A stretch of DNA of 34,712 bases, taken from the NCBI GenBank assembly GCA_902606175.1, contig CACLEZ010000014.1, positions 1-34,712 on the forward strand, written 5' to 3'. Each line of letters opens with the position of its first letter. Positions within the stretch are counted from its first letter, which is position 1. The translations under genes and the position numbers were made by a program. Of this stretch, positions 8,394-16,678 are shown piece by piece. A model generated the notes under the pieces. It was not told the origin of the DNA. It did not search any database and saw only the letters and a program-made list of their open reading frames with translations. The stretch is from an uncultured SAR86 cluster bacterium (GTDB lineage: Bacteria > Pseudomonadota > Gammaproteobacteria > Magnimaribacterales > Magnimaribacteraceae).

Positions 8394-9152
8394 TTAGATA
8401 TTGATTAACTTTTCCTGAATAACCTTAAAAGCTTTCTTGTTTGCATTAATTATTATCTCCATAGGTGGAGCCTCCTTACTTATATCACCCAACTCATATA
8501 AGGCGACATGTATATCGTCATGGTAATCTACATTTTGCATCTCCTTTAACCACTTTCGTATATTAGGATACGGCTCAAAATTATAGACATTGGTGAACAT
8601 ACTTTGTAGTTGGCCTATCTCAACATATGCCGAGATATCAGCAATTGTCATAGTATCTCCGATCAAAAATCTTGAGTCTCTTAACCAGCCTGATTCAATT
8701 GCCTTAAAAGCTTTTTCTATATTAGATTTAGATGTGATTAAGAAATCTTCTGAAAAGTTTAAGTCTTTTCTGACTCTCGGAGCAACAAGACCTATTGAAG
8801 CTTCTCTCACATTTCTGTGATGCAGATGTAAATAAGAATCTACTTTTGCTCTTTTTTCTGGATTAACTGGATATAAATCGTCCCAATTATATTTATTACA
8901 CAAGTAACACATAATGGCATGCGATTCTGATATGACAAATCCTGTATCTGGATCCTCTAAACTCGGAATAGTCCCAGTGGGAAACTTTTCTAGGAAGTCA
9001 GGGTGCCGACTTCCACCTTCTGAAGAAGAGCCTGGATTTGTTAACTTCAACTCAAAGGGAAATTTCTTTATTAACATCAACCACATTACAGCCCGCACTG
9101 GTTGTGAAAAAGGAACTCCATAAATTAGAATATTTTTAGTCGTTTCAGCCAT
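8394..9152 (-). CDS. Glutathione S-transferase (theta-like)
   Basis: A 252-residue soluble GST. The N-terminal thioredoxin fold has YGVPFSQPVRAV (11-22) with Ser16 in the catalytic position of theta-type enzymes, cis-Pro63 in TIPSLED, and Glu76-Ser77 for glutathione binding. The helical domain has FLIGDTMTIADISAYVEIGQ as its core motif. The frame is open 27 nt further upstream, but GGGAGA sits 5 nt before the ATG at 9152, which decides the start. It probably conjugates glutathione to an electrophile or removes a leaving group, and stands first in a GST-SDR-OYE set. The substrate is unknown. Confidence 0.9.
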   Translation of the reverse strand: MAETTKNILIYGVPFSQPVRAVMWLMLIKKFPFELKLTNPGSSSEGGSRHPDFLEKFPTGTIPSLEDPDTGFVISESHAIMCYLCNKYNWDDLYPVNPEKRAKVDSYLHLHHRNVREASIGLVAPRVRKDLNFSEDFLITSKSNIEKAFKAIESGWLRDSRFLIGDTMTIADISAYVEIGQLQSMFTNVYNFEPYPNIRKWLKEMQNVDYHDDIHVALYELGDISKEAPPMEIIINANKKAFKVIQEKLINI

Positions 9153-9194
9153 GTTTTCTCCCTGAGTCCATATTAGCATTCAGACAGAAAGAAT

Positions 9195-9758
9195 TTAAAG
9201 TTTTGGAGTGATTTTATCTAATAAATCTTTTAATTCAGGCTTATTTTTGATTATCTCTTCAGCAGACAAACCTTCAAGTTCATGAGGAAAAACGAGCCAC
9301 TTATCTGTTTCATGAAGATAATAATCTGGATTTCTTTTTGTTTTATTTTGAGCAGGTTTAAAATAGGGAGTTGCTATCCTAATTTCAGGTGTATTTTTCT
9401 TACATGCTGTTTGTATGTCTGTAATGATTTGATTAATTGAATTGCCTGTATCAAAAACATCATCAACAATTAATAAGGAATCTTCGGATTCGAGTTTTTT
9501 GATGAGATAGCTCAATCCATAGACTTGGACCTTATCATTTCGTTGTCCCATACTCGAATAGTAAGAAGTTCTTATGGCTATATGATCTGATTCAACTCCT
9601 AAAACATCAAACAACTCTTGCACGGCTATACCAATTGGAGCTCCACCTCTCCATACACCGACTATATAGTTTGGTCGATATCCACTTTCATAGACTTCCC
9701 ATGCCAATTTAAAAGAATCTTCCAATAATTCCGTTGCGCCAATGTAATTTTTATCCAT
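9195..9758 (-). CDS. Purine-type phosphoribosyltransferase
   Basis: A 187-residue type I phosphoribosyltransferase. The PRPP-binding loop is LLIVDDVFDTGNS (95-107), preceded by the WRGGAPIG pyrophosphate loop (36-43) and the flexible-loop region SYYSSMGQRND (65-75). The C-terminal part has WLVFPHELE, where the Trp-Val/Phe-Pro segment is typical of xanthine and hypoxanthine/guanine enzymes. It should convert a free purine base plus PRPP to the nucleotide in the cytoplasm. A purine permease gene lies about 2.6 kb away and guaBA at the window's right, consistent with salvage. Exact base preference (xanthine versus hypoxanthine/guanine) is not readable. No Shine-Dalgarno sequence is obvious before the ATG. 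Confidence 0.85.
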   Translation of the reverse strand: MDKNYIGATELLEDSFKLAWEVYESGYRPNYIVGVWRGGAPIGIAVQELFDVLGVESDHIAIRTSYYSSMGQRNDKVQVYGLSYLIKKLESEDSLLIVDDVFDTGNSINQIITDIQTACKKNTPEIRIATPYFKPAQNKTKRNPDYYLHETDKWLVFPHELEGLSAEEIIKNKPELKDLLDKITPKL

Positions 9759-9820
9759 AATTGATAACTGATAGAGATGGATAATACATCAAAAGGTTCT
9801 ATTTAGTATTGAGATCAATG

Positions 9821-9847
9821 GCCTTCCTCATTTAAAACAAGGAAGGC
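9821..9847 (-). terminator. Hairpin after the TonB-receptor gene
   Basis: Inverted repeat with 8-bp arms (GCCTTCCT/AGGAAGGC) around an 11-nt loop, 10 nt past the receptor's stop codon. There is no long T-run after it on the minus strand, so it may slow or end transcription, or protect the 3' end of the receptor mRNA. The GC content of the arms stands out in this AT-rich spacer. Confidence 0.45.
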
Positions 9848-9857
9848 TTATAGATAT

Positions 9858-12197
9858 TTAGAATTGGTAACTAACTCTGCCCATGATTTGTCTTGGAGGA
9901 ATATACTCTATACCTGTACCGGCAACTCCAAAAACATCAGTCATACTAGAGTTCATGCCATCTTTATCACCAGCATTTAATAGCATCAAATCGATACCCC
10001 ACTGATCTCCTGGAAGATCTAAACTAGCCGTAAAATTTGTTATTGTGTAGGAATCTACTTGATCAACTATTGGGTTGTTAAAAACTCTTTGCTGAAAATC
10101 ACCACGATAGATAAGTTCAGCCGTAGTTGTTAACAATCCATAAGCAGTATCAGTAGTATATTCAATACCTACATTTGCAGTTAGTTCAGGGCTTTTTGCT
10201 AGCTCATTACCTTGTAGGTTTTCTCTTAAAGAATAGCGTATTGGCTCTTCTCCAAAGAAATAGAGTTCAGCTTGTAAGTTATCAAGAGCCTCGTAAGAGG
10301 AAGTGATTTCTGTGTCAAGATATGCAACCCTTAAATCAAAGGACAAAGACTCAGAGACTAGACCTATAAGTTCAAGCTCTAACCCCTTCATTTCTGATTC
10401 AGGTATATTAGCTACCCCACCCCTGTATATATCCGGATCAGTTGACTGAAATTGTAAGTTTTCATATTCATAAGTAAAAGCAGAAACATTTGCTCTCATA
10501 CGTCCATCCATAAAATCTGTTTTTAGTCCGACCTCATAGGCATCAATCATCTCACTTTCAAAGATTGGAAAAATTAATTGAGGTGCTGGAGCTGCTCCAA
10601 AACCTTCAGCATCCATAGGATAGCCAAAAGTTAAGTTACTTCCTCCTGGTTTAAAACCTTTCGTGTAAGAGATATAAACCATAGTGTTCTCATCGACATC
10701 ATATTCATAGGCAAGTCTTCCTGTGGTTTCATCTAAATCATCTGAAATGAGAAATGTTTGAAGTCCAAAGAAATTAGTCACATCACTTGAAAATTCATCT
10801 TCAGTATATCTCATACCAAAGACCACTCTGTTGGCTTCATTTATATTGACAGTTGCCTGACCATAGACGGATTGTGATTCCCTTGTAGGATAAGCTTCTG
10901 ATACAAAACCTAATTCAGCATCGTACGCAGCAAAACAAATTCCTTCAAATGGATTAGTCGCACAAACTGGTGCATGAGTATAAGGAGTAAACTGACCATC
11001 CATAAGTGCAGCCTGTTTATTGTTGTTAACATCTTTTACTTCATAAATGTTATTTTCAATCTCATGATCAAAATAGAACGCTCCAAGAATCCAATCGGTA
11101 TTTCCGAATAAGGGTTCATTTGAAATCAAGTTAATTTCAAAAGTTGAAGTTTCAACCAAAGAAGTTTCAGGTCTATATTCTGCTCTATTGTAAGGAAAAC
11201 CTTCCATGGGGCCATTAGCATGAACATCTCCGAAATTATGCCTATCATTATCTCTGCTTACATAGATGTCATCTTCTTGCATGCTTGCAAGTATTTTTAA
11301 GTTGGCAAAGCCTAAGTCGCTATTGAAGATTCCGGCGACAATTTCTGAAGTAAGTTCATAAATTGAAGCAGAGTCTTGTCTGAGTTGCCTTGGATCAGGA
11401 GTAGGATCATCCAACCCTTTCATAGCTGCACCATTATTTTCTGCTTCAAAGAATTGAGCAAACAATCTCAAGCTAGAAGTATCGCTCAAGTCAAAAAGCC
11501 AATCTGATCTAAAAGTAGTATGAAATGTATCATCCAAATCTTGACCATTCACAAGATTTTCAGAAAAACCATCATGATCTGTAGTAATCCATGAAAAACG
11601 AGTAGCAACAGTATCTGAAAGAGGTATATTTATTCCTCCGCGAGCTTTGGTCAGATCATAGTCTCCCAAAGTGAGATCAACTTTACCAGTTAAGGCATCA
11701 AACGATGGGGCTGTATTAATTACATTTACCGTTCCACCTGTTGAATTTTGACCGAATAGTGTGCCTTGAGGACCTCTTAGTACTTCAATTCTATCTAAAT
11801 CAATAAAATCTGTTCTTAAAGAAAACTTAGACGCAATAAAGATACCATCCATATGCAATGCAACAGAAGGCGCAGCTATAGCATTCTGGTTAGTTTCATC
11901 ACCCACACCACGAATAGAGATAATAGTTTTATATCCTTCGTTCTTGGCGACTGTAACTCCTGGAGCTATTGCGCTTAAACCTACAAAATCTACTATGTTC
12001 TTTCTCTCTATTTCATCACTGCTTAATGCAGTTACTGCTTTAGAGACATCTTGTAAACTTTCTACTCTTTTCTCTGCAGTAACAATAACTTCATCGATGA
12101 CTAACTCATTTGAGTAGGCATTTGAACTAATGGAGATTATTGAGAGCGCAAGCGAGATTGAGAGGAAAGACCTGAAAAGGGAATTTGATAATTTCAT
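9858..12197 (-). CDS. TonB-dependent outer-membrane receptor
   Basis: A 779-residue outer-membrane receptor. A signal peptide covers residues 1-29 (cut likely after NAYS), followed by a TonB-box-like segment DEVIVTAEKR (35-44), a plug domain with SIRGVGDETNQNAIAAPS and LRGPQGTLFGQNSTGG, and a long beta-barrel ending in a terminal Phe (GRVSYQF). Such receptors bring scarce ligands across the outer membrane using TonB energy. The plug and TonB-box style (VIVTAEKR, RGPQGTLFG) matches the large family often linked to carbohydrate, lipid or aromatic uptake in marine gammaproteobacteria. AAGGA lies 6 nt before the ATG at 12197, so the upstream in-frame ATG at 12221 is rejected. It diverges from a purine permease gene. 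The ligand is unknown. Confidence 0.93.
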   Translation of the reverse strand: MKLSNSLFRSFLSISLALSIISISSNAYSNELVIDEVIVTAEKRVESLQDVSKAVTALSSDEIERKNIVDFVGLSAIAPGVTVAKNEGYKTIISIRGVGDETNQNAIAAPSVALHMDGIFIASKFSLRTDFIDLDRIEVLRGPQGTLFGQNSTGGTVNVINTAPSFDALTGKVDLTLGDYDLTKARGGINIPLSDTVATRFSWITTDHDGFSENLVNGQDLDDTFHTTFRSDWLFDLSDTSSLRLFAQFFEAENNGAAMKGLDDPTPDPRQLRQDSASIYELTSEIVAGIFNSDLGFANLKILASMQEDDIYVSRDNDRHNFGDVHANGPMEGFPYNRAEYRPETSLVETSTFEINLISNEPLFGNTDWILGAFYFDHEIENNIYEVKDVNNNKQAALMDGQFTPYTHAPVCATNPFEGICFAAYDAELGFVSEAYPTRESQSVYGQATVNINEANRVVFGMRYTEDEFSSDVTNFFGLQTFLISDDLDETTGRLAYEYDVDENTMVYISYTKGFKPGGSNLTFGYPMDAEGFGAAPAPQLIFPIFESEMIDAYEVGLKTDFMDGRMRANVSAFTYEYENLQFQSTDPDIYRGGVANIPESEMKGLELELIGLVSESLSFDLRVAYLDTEITSSYEALDNLQAELYFFGEEPIRYSLRENLQGNELAKSPELTANVGIEYTTDTAYGLLTTTAELIYRGDFQQRVFNNPIVDQVDSYTITNFTASLDLPGDQWGIDLMLLNAGDKDGMNSSMTDVFGVAGTGIEYIPPRQIMGRVSYQF

Positions 12198-12227
12198 TAA
12201 AAATCCTTGTCTTGCAACCAAAAAGAC

Positions 12228-12255
12228 ATTCTACCGTTGAATATTTGACATGCAA
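12228..12255 (-). promoter_or_regulatory. Probable sigma-70 promoter of the TonB receptor
   Basis: In the minus reading, TTGCAT (12255-12250) and TAGAAT (12233-12228) are separated by 16 nt. The -10 matches consensus at five of six positions; the -35 matches at three. Transcription would start near 12220, leaving a leader of about 23 nt before the chosen ATG. This also argues against the ATG at 12221 as start codon. Confidence 0.5.
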
Positions 12256-12400
12256 GAGATCGTTAAAAGAAAGGTAAAAATTTTTATAAATTAACCCTAA
12301 AAACCACTCTTTTTAACCTATTTGCACTTTTTTAGTAAGAATTAGATAGTATCCGAATAATAAATCTTTAAAGTAGTGTCAAAGGAGATTTCAAAAAATA

Positions 12401-13699
12401 ATGAAAATTGCGTTGGAAAGATTTTTTTCTACTGAGTTGAACAATACAACAATCCAAAAGGAAATATTAGCTGGTATAACCACGTTTATAACGATGGCCT
12501 ATATCATCTTTGTTAATCCACAAATGATGGCTCAATCAGGCATGGATCATGGAGCAATTTTCGTGGGAACTTGCCTGGCTGCTGCCATAGCATGTTTTGT
12601 TATGGGTCTGTTTGCAAACTGGCCTGTTGGACTTGCTCCAGGGATGGGGCTTAATGCTTTTTTTACTTATACAGTTGTTGGCGAGATGGGCTACTCGTGG
12701 GAAGTTGCATTAGGATCAGTTTTTATTGCAGGTGTTCTTTTTTTTATCATGAGCATTACACCCTTACGAAGATGGATGTTAGATAGCATACCTATGAATC
12801 TCAGAATTGCTATGGGAGCAGGTGTAGGTTTATTCATAGGTTTTATAGGACTCAAGAATGGAGGGATCATTGAAGCTAACGGTGCCACATTTTTAAGTTT
12901 AGGTGACTTTACAAATCCAACTACATTACTGGCTGGTCTTGGATTTTTATTGATCTCAATCCTTTCTATTAGAAAAACACCTGGGGCAATAATAATTGGA
13001 ATATTAGCTGTGACTTTAATGAGTATCTTTTTGGGTCTTGTGAATTTCGAGGGAGTGTTTGCTTTACCTCCTGATATTTCTCCAGTTTTCCTAAAGTTAG
13101 ATATCATTGGTGCCTTAGACATAACAATGTTGAGCATTATTATGTCTTTTCTTTTTGTTAATCTTTTTGACACAGCAGGAACCCTCTTCGGAGTAGCTTC
13201 AAGAGCAGGTCTCATATCAGATTCAGGAAAAATAAAAAATTTGGATAAAGCTCTTAAGGCAGACAGTAGTTCAAGTATTTTTGGATCTTTTCTAGGCTGT
13301 GCACCTGTGACAAGTTATGTTGAAAGTTCTGCTGGTATTGAGGCAGGAGGGAGAACTGGTATAACAGCAATTGTAGTAGGACTCCTTTTTCTTCTAGCTA
13401 CTTTCTTATCTCCTCTTGCTGCAGCTGTTCCAGCATATGCCACGGCAGGTGCATTGATTTATGTTGCAATCTTAATGCTAAGTGGAATGGAGACACTTGA
13501 TTGGAATGATCAATCAGAATTACTACCCGCCTTAGTGATGATTGTTATGATTCCTCTTACTTTCTCTATAGCAAATGGAATAGCTTTAGGATTCCTAGCT
13601 TATGTAGCAATAAAAACTTTTATTGGTCAAATAAAACAAATTTCATCAGGAGCATGGTTCCTGACATTGATTTTTGTTGCTAAATTTATCTTTCTATAA
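12401..13699 (+). CDS. NCS2-family purine (guanine/hypoxanthine/adenine) permease
   Basis: A 432-residue inner-membrane transporter with about 12-14 hydrophobic segments. It belongs to the AzgA/PbuG/GhxP branch of NCS2, shown by TTFITMAYIIFVNP (26-39), GLAPGMGLNAFF (77-88), the FDTAGTLFGVASRAGL helix and the CAPVTSYVESSAGIEAGGRTG region. The family takes up guanine, hypoxanthine or adenine with protons. GGAG lies 13 nt before the ATG, a rather long spacing. The gene diverges from the TonB receptor and is followed 2 nt later by the converging YghU gene. I looked for a purine riboswitch upstream and saw none. The exact base cannot be told from sequence. Confidence 0.92.
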   Translation: MKIALERFFSTELNNTTIQKEILAGITTFITMAYIIFVNPQMMAQSGMDHGAIFVGTCLAAAIACFVMGLFANWPVGLAPGMGLNAFFTYTVVGEMGYSWEVALGSVFIAGVLFFIMSITPLRRWMLDSIPMNLRIAMGAGVGLFIGFIGLKNGGIIEANGATFLSLGDFTNPTTLLAGLGFLLISILSIRKTPGAIIIGILAVTLMSIFLGLVNFEGVFALPPDISPVFLKLDIIGALDITMLSIIMSFLFVNLFDTAGTLFGVASRAGLISDSGKIKNLDKALKADSSSSIFGSFLGCAPVTSYVESSAGIEAGGRTGITAIVVGLLFLLATFLSPLAAAVPAYATAGALIYVAILMLSGMETLDWNDQSELLPALVMIVMIPLTFSIANGIALGFLAYVAIKTFIGQIKQISSGAWFLTLIFVAKFIFL

Positions 13700-13714
13700 A
13701 GCTAAAGCTTTATA
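13695..13714. terminator. Short palindrome between converging permease and yghU genes
   Basis: TATAAAGCT and AGCTTTATA are perfect inverted arms with two bases between, spanning both stop codons. It could serve as a compact bidirectional terminator, but the stem has few G-C pairs and no T-run beyond it on either strand. Only a weak call. Confidence 0.25.
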
Positions 13715-14547
13715 TCACTAGCGTCATGTCGCTCTAAAATCGATTTATCATCTGGTCCATTGGGTTTTTTATTAACCAAAGAACCTCTTTTATAAGCAGG
13801 TCTTTCTATGATTTGTTTTGCCCATCGTCCTACATGTTTATAAGATTCCACTTCCAAGAATTCTGAGGCATTGTAAGCATTATTCAGAACTAATGTGCCA
13901 TACCAAGAATGTACAGCTATGTCAGATATATTATATTCACTTCCACATAGATATTCTCTAGATTCTAAATTTCTATCTAAAACATCTAATTGTCTTTTTA
14001 CTTCCATCGCAAATCTATTTATAGGATATTCAAACTTCTCTGGTGCATATGCATAAAAATGACCAAAACCTCCTCCTAAATAAGGTGCGCTTCCCATTTG
14101 CCAAAAGAGCCAAGACATGCATTCAGCTCTTTCTGATAGGTCTGTAGGTAAAAATTCTCCAAATTTCTCCGCCAAATATACCAATATTGCTCCTGATTCA
14201 AAGACGCGCGTGGAAGGATCTGTGCTTGTATCTAAAAGGGCCGGTATTTTCGAATTAGGATTTATTTCAACAAAACCGCTTCCAAATTGAGAGCCATCAC
14301 CTATATTAATTAAAAAAGCATCATATTCAGCTCCTTCATACCCAAGGGCTAATAGTTCCTCAAGCAAGATTGTTACTTTAATTCCATTTGGAGTACCTAG
14401 TGAATACAGTTGTAAAGGATGTTTCCCAGTAGGCAATTCCTTTTCATGAGTTGCTCCTGATACTGGCCTATTTATATTTGCGAACCTTCCTCCACTTTCT
14501 GCGTCCCAAGTCCAAACCTTGGGGGGTACATATTTAGAATCACTCAT
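13702..14547 (-). CDS. yghU: YghU-type glutathione transferase / disulfide-bond oxidoreductase
   Basis: A 281-residue protein matching E. coli YghU (288 residues) along its whole length: the long N-terminal extension with YVPPKVWTWD, GGRFANINRPVSGATHEKELP, then GKHPLQLYSLGTPNGIKVTILLEELL. Asn26 and Thr52 lie in the positions reported to bind the two glutathione molecules of this Nu-class-like family. The helical domain includes MSWLFWQMGSAPYLGGGFGHFY and YNISDIAVHSWYG. YghU reduces disulfides such as 2-hydroxyethyl disulfide and some organic peroxides using glutathione. AAAGGAG lies 5 nt upstream of the ATG. It converges on the permease gene with only 2 nt between, so it is probably a single-gene unit. 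Confidence 0.95.
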   Translation of the reverse strand: MSDSKYVPPKVWTWDAESGGRFANINRPVSGATHEKELPTGKHPLQLYSLGTPNGIKVTILLEELLALGYEGAEYDAFLINIGDGSQFGSGFVEINPNSKIPALLDTSTDPSTRVFESGAILVYLAEKFGEFLPTDLSERAECMSWLFWQMGSAPYLGGGFGHFYAYAPEKFEYPINRFAMEVKRQLDVLDRNLESREYLCGSEYNISDIAVHSWYGTLVLNNAYNASEFLEVESYKHVGRWAKQIIERPAYKRGSLVNKKPNGPDDKSILERHDASDIKL

Positions 14548-14638
14548 AACATCTCCTTTATAATCTAAGCATCAAAGATAATTTACTTACCTCGTGAATC
14601 CAGTATAAATTAAACTCTAATGTAATAAACATACCGAA

Positions 14639-15085
14639 ATGGAAAAAAAAATAATTAAAGAATTTTTAAACTCCTGGAAAGAAGGAGTCATTGAAATAGG
14701 TAGTGCATACCAAAAGGGTGGCAATTTTACAGACGTTGCTGAAATCTTTATTGAAAAACATTACGCATTCTCAGAGGCAAATGTTTTATTTAAGCCTACC
14801 TATACTTCAGAGACAATTTTCAGGAACAACAAAGCCGATGCAATATCTTATTTCATTAAGGGTAATATTTCAGAAGATAAAGGGTTTGCTCTTAAACCTT
14901 GGGAGACCATTGAGCTTGATGAAGTTAACTTCCTTTTGGAGGATAACTTCACAGCATCAATGGGAACATTTTTATTTAAGCCTTTGAATGAAGATGAGGT
15001 TACTAAAGTAGCCTTTACATTTGTTTTTACTAAGATTAATAACTCACTAAAGATTAAGGTTCATCACTCTTCACCAGTCTTTTAG
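14639..15085 (+). CDS. NTF2-like (SnoaL/CaMKII-association-like) protein
   Basis: A 148-residue protein with the pattern of an NTF2-like fold: a leading helix (EFLNSWKEGVIEIGSAYQKGG), then VLFKPTYTSETIFR (49-62), SYFIKG (70-75), EDKGFALKPWETIEL (79-93), an ASMGTFLF strand and a closing KVHHSSPVF. I recognise this set (LFKPT, EDKGFAL-PW, HHSS) from a conserved family that databases often label phosphoribosyl-AMP cyclohydrolase; the HisI zinc motifs are absent, so I do not accept that name. It may bind a small ligand or act as an assembly domain. It is a single gene diverging from yghU, with no clear Shine-Dalgarno sequence. Confidence 0.75.
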   Translation: MEKKIIKEFLNSWKEGVIEIGSAYQKGGNFTDVAEIFIEKHYAFSEANVLFKPTYTSETIFRNNKADAISYFIKGNISEDKGFALKPWETIELDEVNFLLEDNFTASMGTFLFKPLNEDEVTKVAFTFVFTKINNSLKIKVHHSSPVF

Positions 15086-15129
15086 ACTCACCGAAATTAG
15101 AAATTTAGTAAATATATTATTTTTTAAAT

Positions 15130-15912
15130 TTACTTGTTAAATTGAGGTTTTCTCTTTTCTAAAAAGGCCAACATTCCCTCTTGCGAGTCTTTCGTATTAT
15201 TATTTTCATGTACTGCAGCTCTTTCGGCTAATAAAAGTTCTTCTAAATTTTTTTCCGAACTGTTTACTAATACTTTCATCATACTTGCTAGAGCTCCAGC
15301 CGGCTGAGAAGCAAGTTCATGGCCCAGAGCGATTGCTTTATTTTTTAATTCATCTAATGGATGTATTTCATGAACAAGACCAATTTCTAGAGCTCTCTTA
15401 CCAGATATCTTTTTAGACCGTAATATCATATCCATTGCGTGATTTTCACCTACACACTTAGTTAAACGAGCACTCCCACCCCATGCAGGAACTGCTCCTA
15501 GATCGAGCTCAGGCAATCCTATTTGTGCACCCTCCTCAGCTGCGAGACGAAAATGACAACCCAAAGGAACTTCTAATCCTCCACCAAGACAGTATCCAAA
15601 CATAGTTGCTATCCAAGGTTTTCGCATTCGTTCAATTGCATCTATGACTTTTAGCCTTTGGTCAAAAAGAGCATCAGAACTTCCCTTTCTTTCAATACCT
15701 TCTTGAAACTGCTTAAGATTCATTCCTACTGAAAAATTATCTAATTCAGCTGCCGTTAAAACCACTGCCCTAATAGCATCATCTTTTGCAATCTCATCAA
15801 CAGTTTCTTCAAAAGCATCCATAAAGTCTAAAGACATTCGATTATAGGGTGCATCATTTATCGTCAATACTGCAACTGCTTTATCAACTTCAAATAAAAG
15901 ACTTTTATCCAT
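15130..15912 (-). CDS. Enoyl-CoA hydratase/isomerase (crotonase fold)
   Basis: A 260-residue crotonase with family-typical length. The oxyanion segment is NFSVGMNLKQF (59-69), and the core is GYCLGGGLEVPLGC (106-119). Glu114 and Glu135 (LPELDLG) line up with the two catalytic glutamates of classic enoyl-CoA hydratase, and PAWGGSARL (142-150) follows. It should hydrate a trans-2-enoyl-CoA in the cytoplasm, as in fatty or branched acid breakdown. AGGAAAAAAGA precedes the ATG. It is the last gene of the minus-strand run beginning upstream, 25 nt after the small membrane protein. The exact acyl chain is unknown. Confidence 0.92.
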   Translation of the reverse strand: MDKSLLFEVDKAVAVLTINDAPYNRMSLDFMDAFEETVDEIAKDDAIRAVVLTAAELDNFSVGMNLKQFQEGIERKGSSDALFDQRLKVIDAIERMRKPWIATMFGYCLGGGLEVPLGCHFRLAAEEGAQIGLPELDLGAVPAWGGSARLTKCVGENHAMDMILRSKKISGKRALEIGLVHEIHPLDELKNKAIALGHELASQPAGALASMMKVLVNSSEKNLEELLLAERAAVHENNNTKDSQEGMLAFLEKRKPQFNK

Positions 15913-15937
15913 TCTTTTTTCCTAATTAAATATTTTC

Positions 15938-16225
15938 CTAAAATTTTTCATTATCTTGACCATTTTCTTTACTAATATGATCGGTACTTTTATTTTTAAA
16001 GTACCCTCTTAAGGCTATATAAGTCTGTATTAAATTTGCTATGACGAAAGCGAATAAATCTACAAATAAAAATATTATAGCTCCTGAAAATCTACTTAAG
16101 GCGGTAACCAAGTAACCTTTCAATCTAGTTTCATGATTAACCGAACTTACCTGATATAAGGCCAAAATGCTAATGACTAATATTAGCCACTGACCGTACT
16201 GTAGTACAAAAAAATAATCTACCAT
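15938..16225 (-). CDS. Small inner-membrane protein, unknown function
   Basis: A 95-residue protein with a clear GAGG ribosome site 8 nt before the ATG, so it is likely real. Two hydrophobic spans are visible (about 9-27 and 46-72), the second ending in NLIQTYIALRGYFK, and the tail from 76 is polar and charged. The layout faintly resembles the CBU_0592-type small membrane family, but I cannot confirm it. It sits 18 nt after the DoxX gene and 25 nt before an enoyl-CoA hydratase. Confidence 0.65.
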   Translation of the reverse strand: MVDYFFVLQYGQWLILVISILALYQVSSVNHETRLKGYLVTALSRFSGAIIFLFVDLFAFVIANLIQTYIALRGYFKNKSTDHISKENGQDNEKF

Positions 16226-16243
16226 GGTGATAACCTCATAAAT

Positions 16244-16669
16244 TTAAATATAATTATTAGATGGATTGAAAGCTGGCCTTGTCAAAGAATAAGCCCAGAA
16301 AAAGAAAAGAAATTGCAAGGCAAGACGCAAATAAAGTGCATAAATTGGAATATCAGGAAAGGCTTCTGGTGTAATAGCCATATAAATATTTGCAGGATAA
16401 ACAGCAATTAAAAGAGCCAATAAGCCCCAACCTGATATTTTTCTAAAACGGGATATTAAAAGACCAAGACCTCCCAAAATTTCAAAAAAACCGCTTATGT
16501 ACACTGCTTCTAGATGCAAAGGCATCATAGGAGGCATGATAGTAAGATAAAATTCTGGATTAACAAAATGATCAATGCCTATATTTATAAAAAAAGCTGA
16601 TAGAGCTAGTAAAGAAAGTTTCCTCCATAAACTCTCTGGCAAATTTAACACTCTCAATAAATATTTCAA
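16244..16669 (-). CDS. DoxX-family membrane protein
   Basis: A 141-residue membrane protein with four predicted helices (about 18-32, 50-72, 79-97, 109-132). FFINIGIDHFVNPEFYLTIM and YISGFFEILGGLGLLI carry the DoxX/DoxD-like signature. DoxX relatives take part in thiol or quinone redox and membrane stress handling, though most are uncharacterised. The only plausible start is TTG at 16669; the in-frame codons upstream run straight into the stop of the crotonase gene, and no ATG occurs early in the frame. A GTG six codons later is an alternative. The 9-nt spacing suggests translation linked to the upstream gene. Confidence 0.82.
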   Translation of the reverse strand: MKYLLRVLNLPESLWRKLSLLALSAFFINIGIDHFVNPEFYLTIMPPMMPLHLEAVYISGFFEILGGLGLLISRFRKISGWGLLALLIAVYPANIYMAITPEAFPDIPIYALYLRLALQFLFFFWAYSLTRPAFNPSNNYI

Positions 16670-16678
16670 AAGATAAAG

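Noticed and set aside
12198-12221. Upstream ATG for the TonB receptor
   Set aside because: The ribosome site AAGGA lies inside that extension, the predicted transcript begins at about the same point, and the signal peptide starts cleanly at the later ATG.
12256-12400. Possible purine riboswitch upstream of the NCS2 permease
   Set aside because: I saw none of the conserved purine-aptamer core segments or a stem-loop expression platform in this spacer.
12691-13215. 174-codon open frame antisense to the purine permease
   Set aside because: The composition (many Pro, Lys and Ile) reflects the reverse of membrane-helix codons, and the permease frame is clearly real.
15086-15129. Terminator between the NTF2-like gene and the enoyl-CoA hydratase gene
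   Set aside because: The only inverted repeats are short and made wholly of A and T with a long loop.
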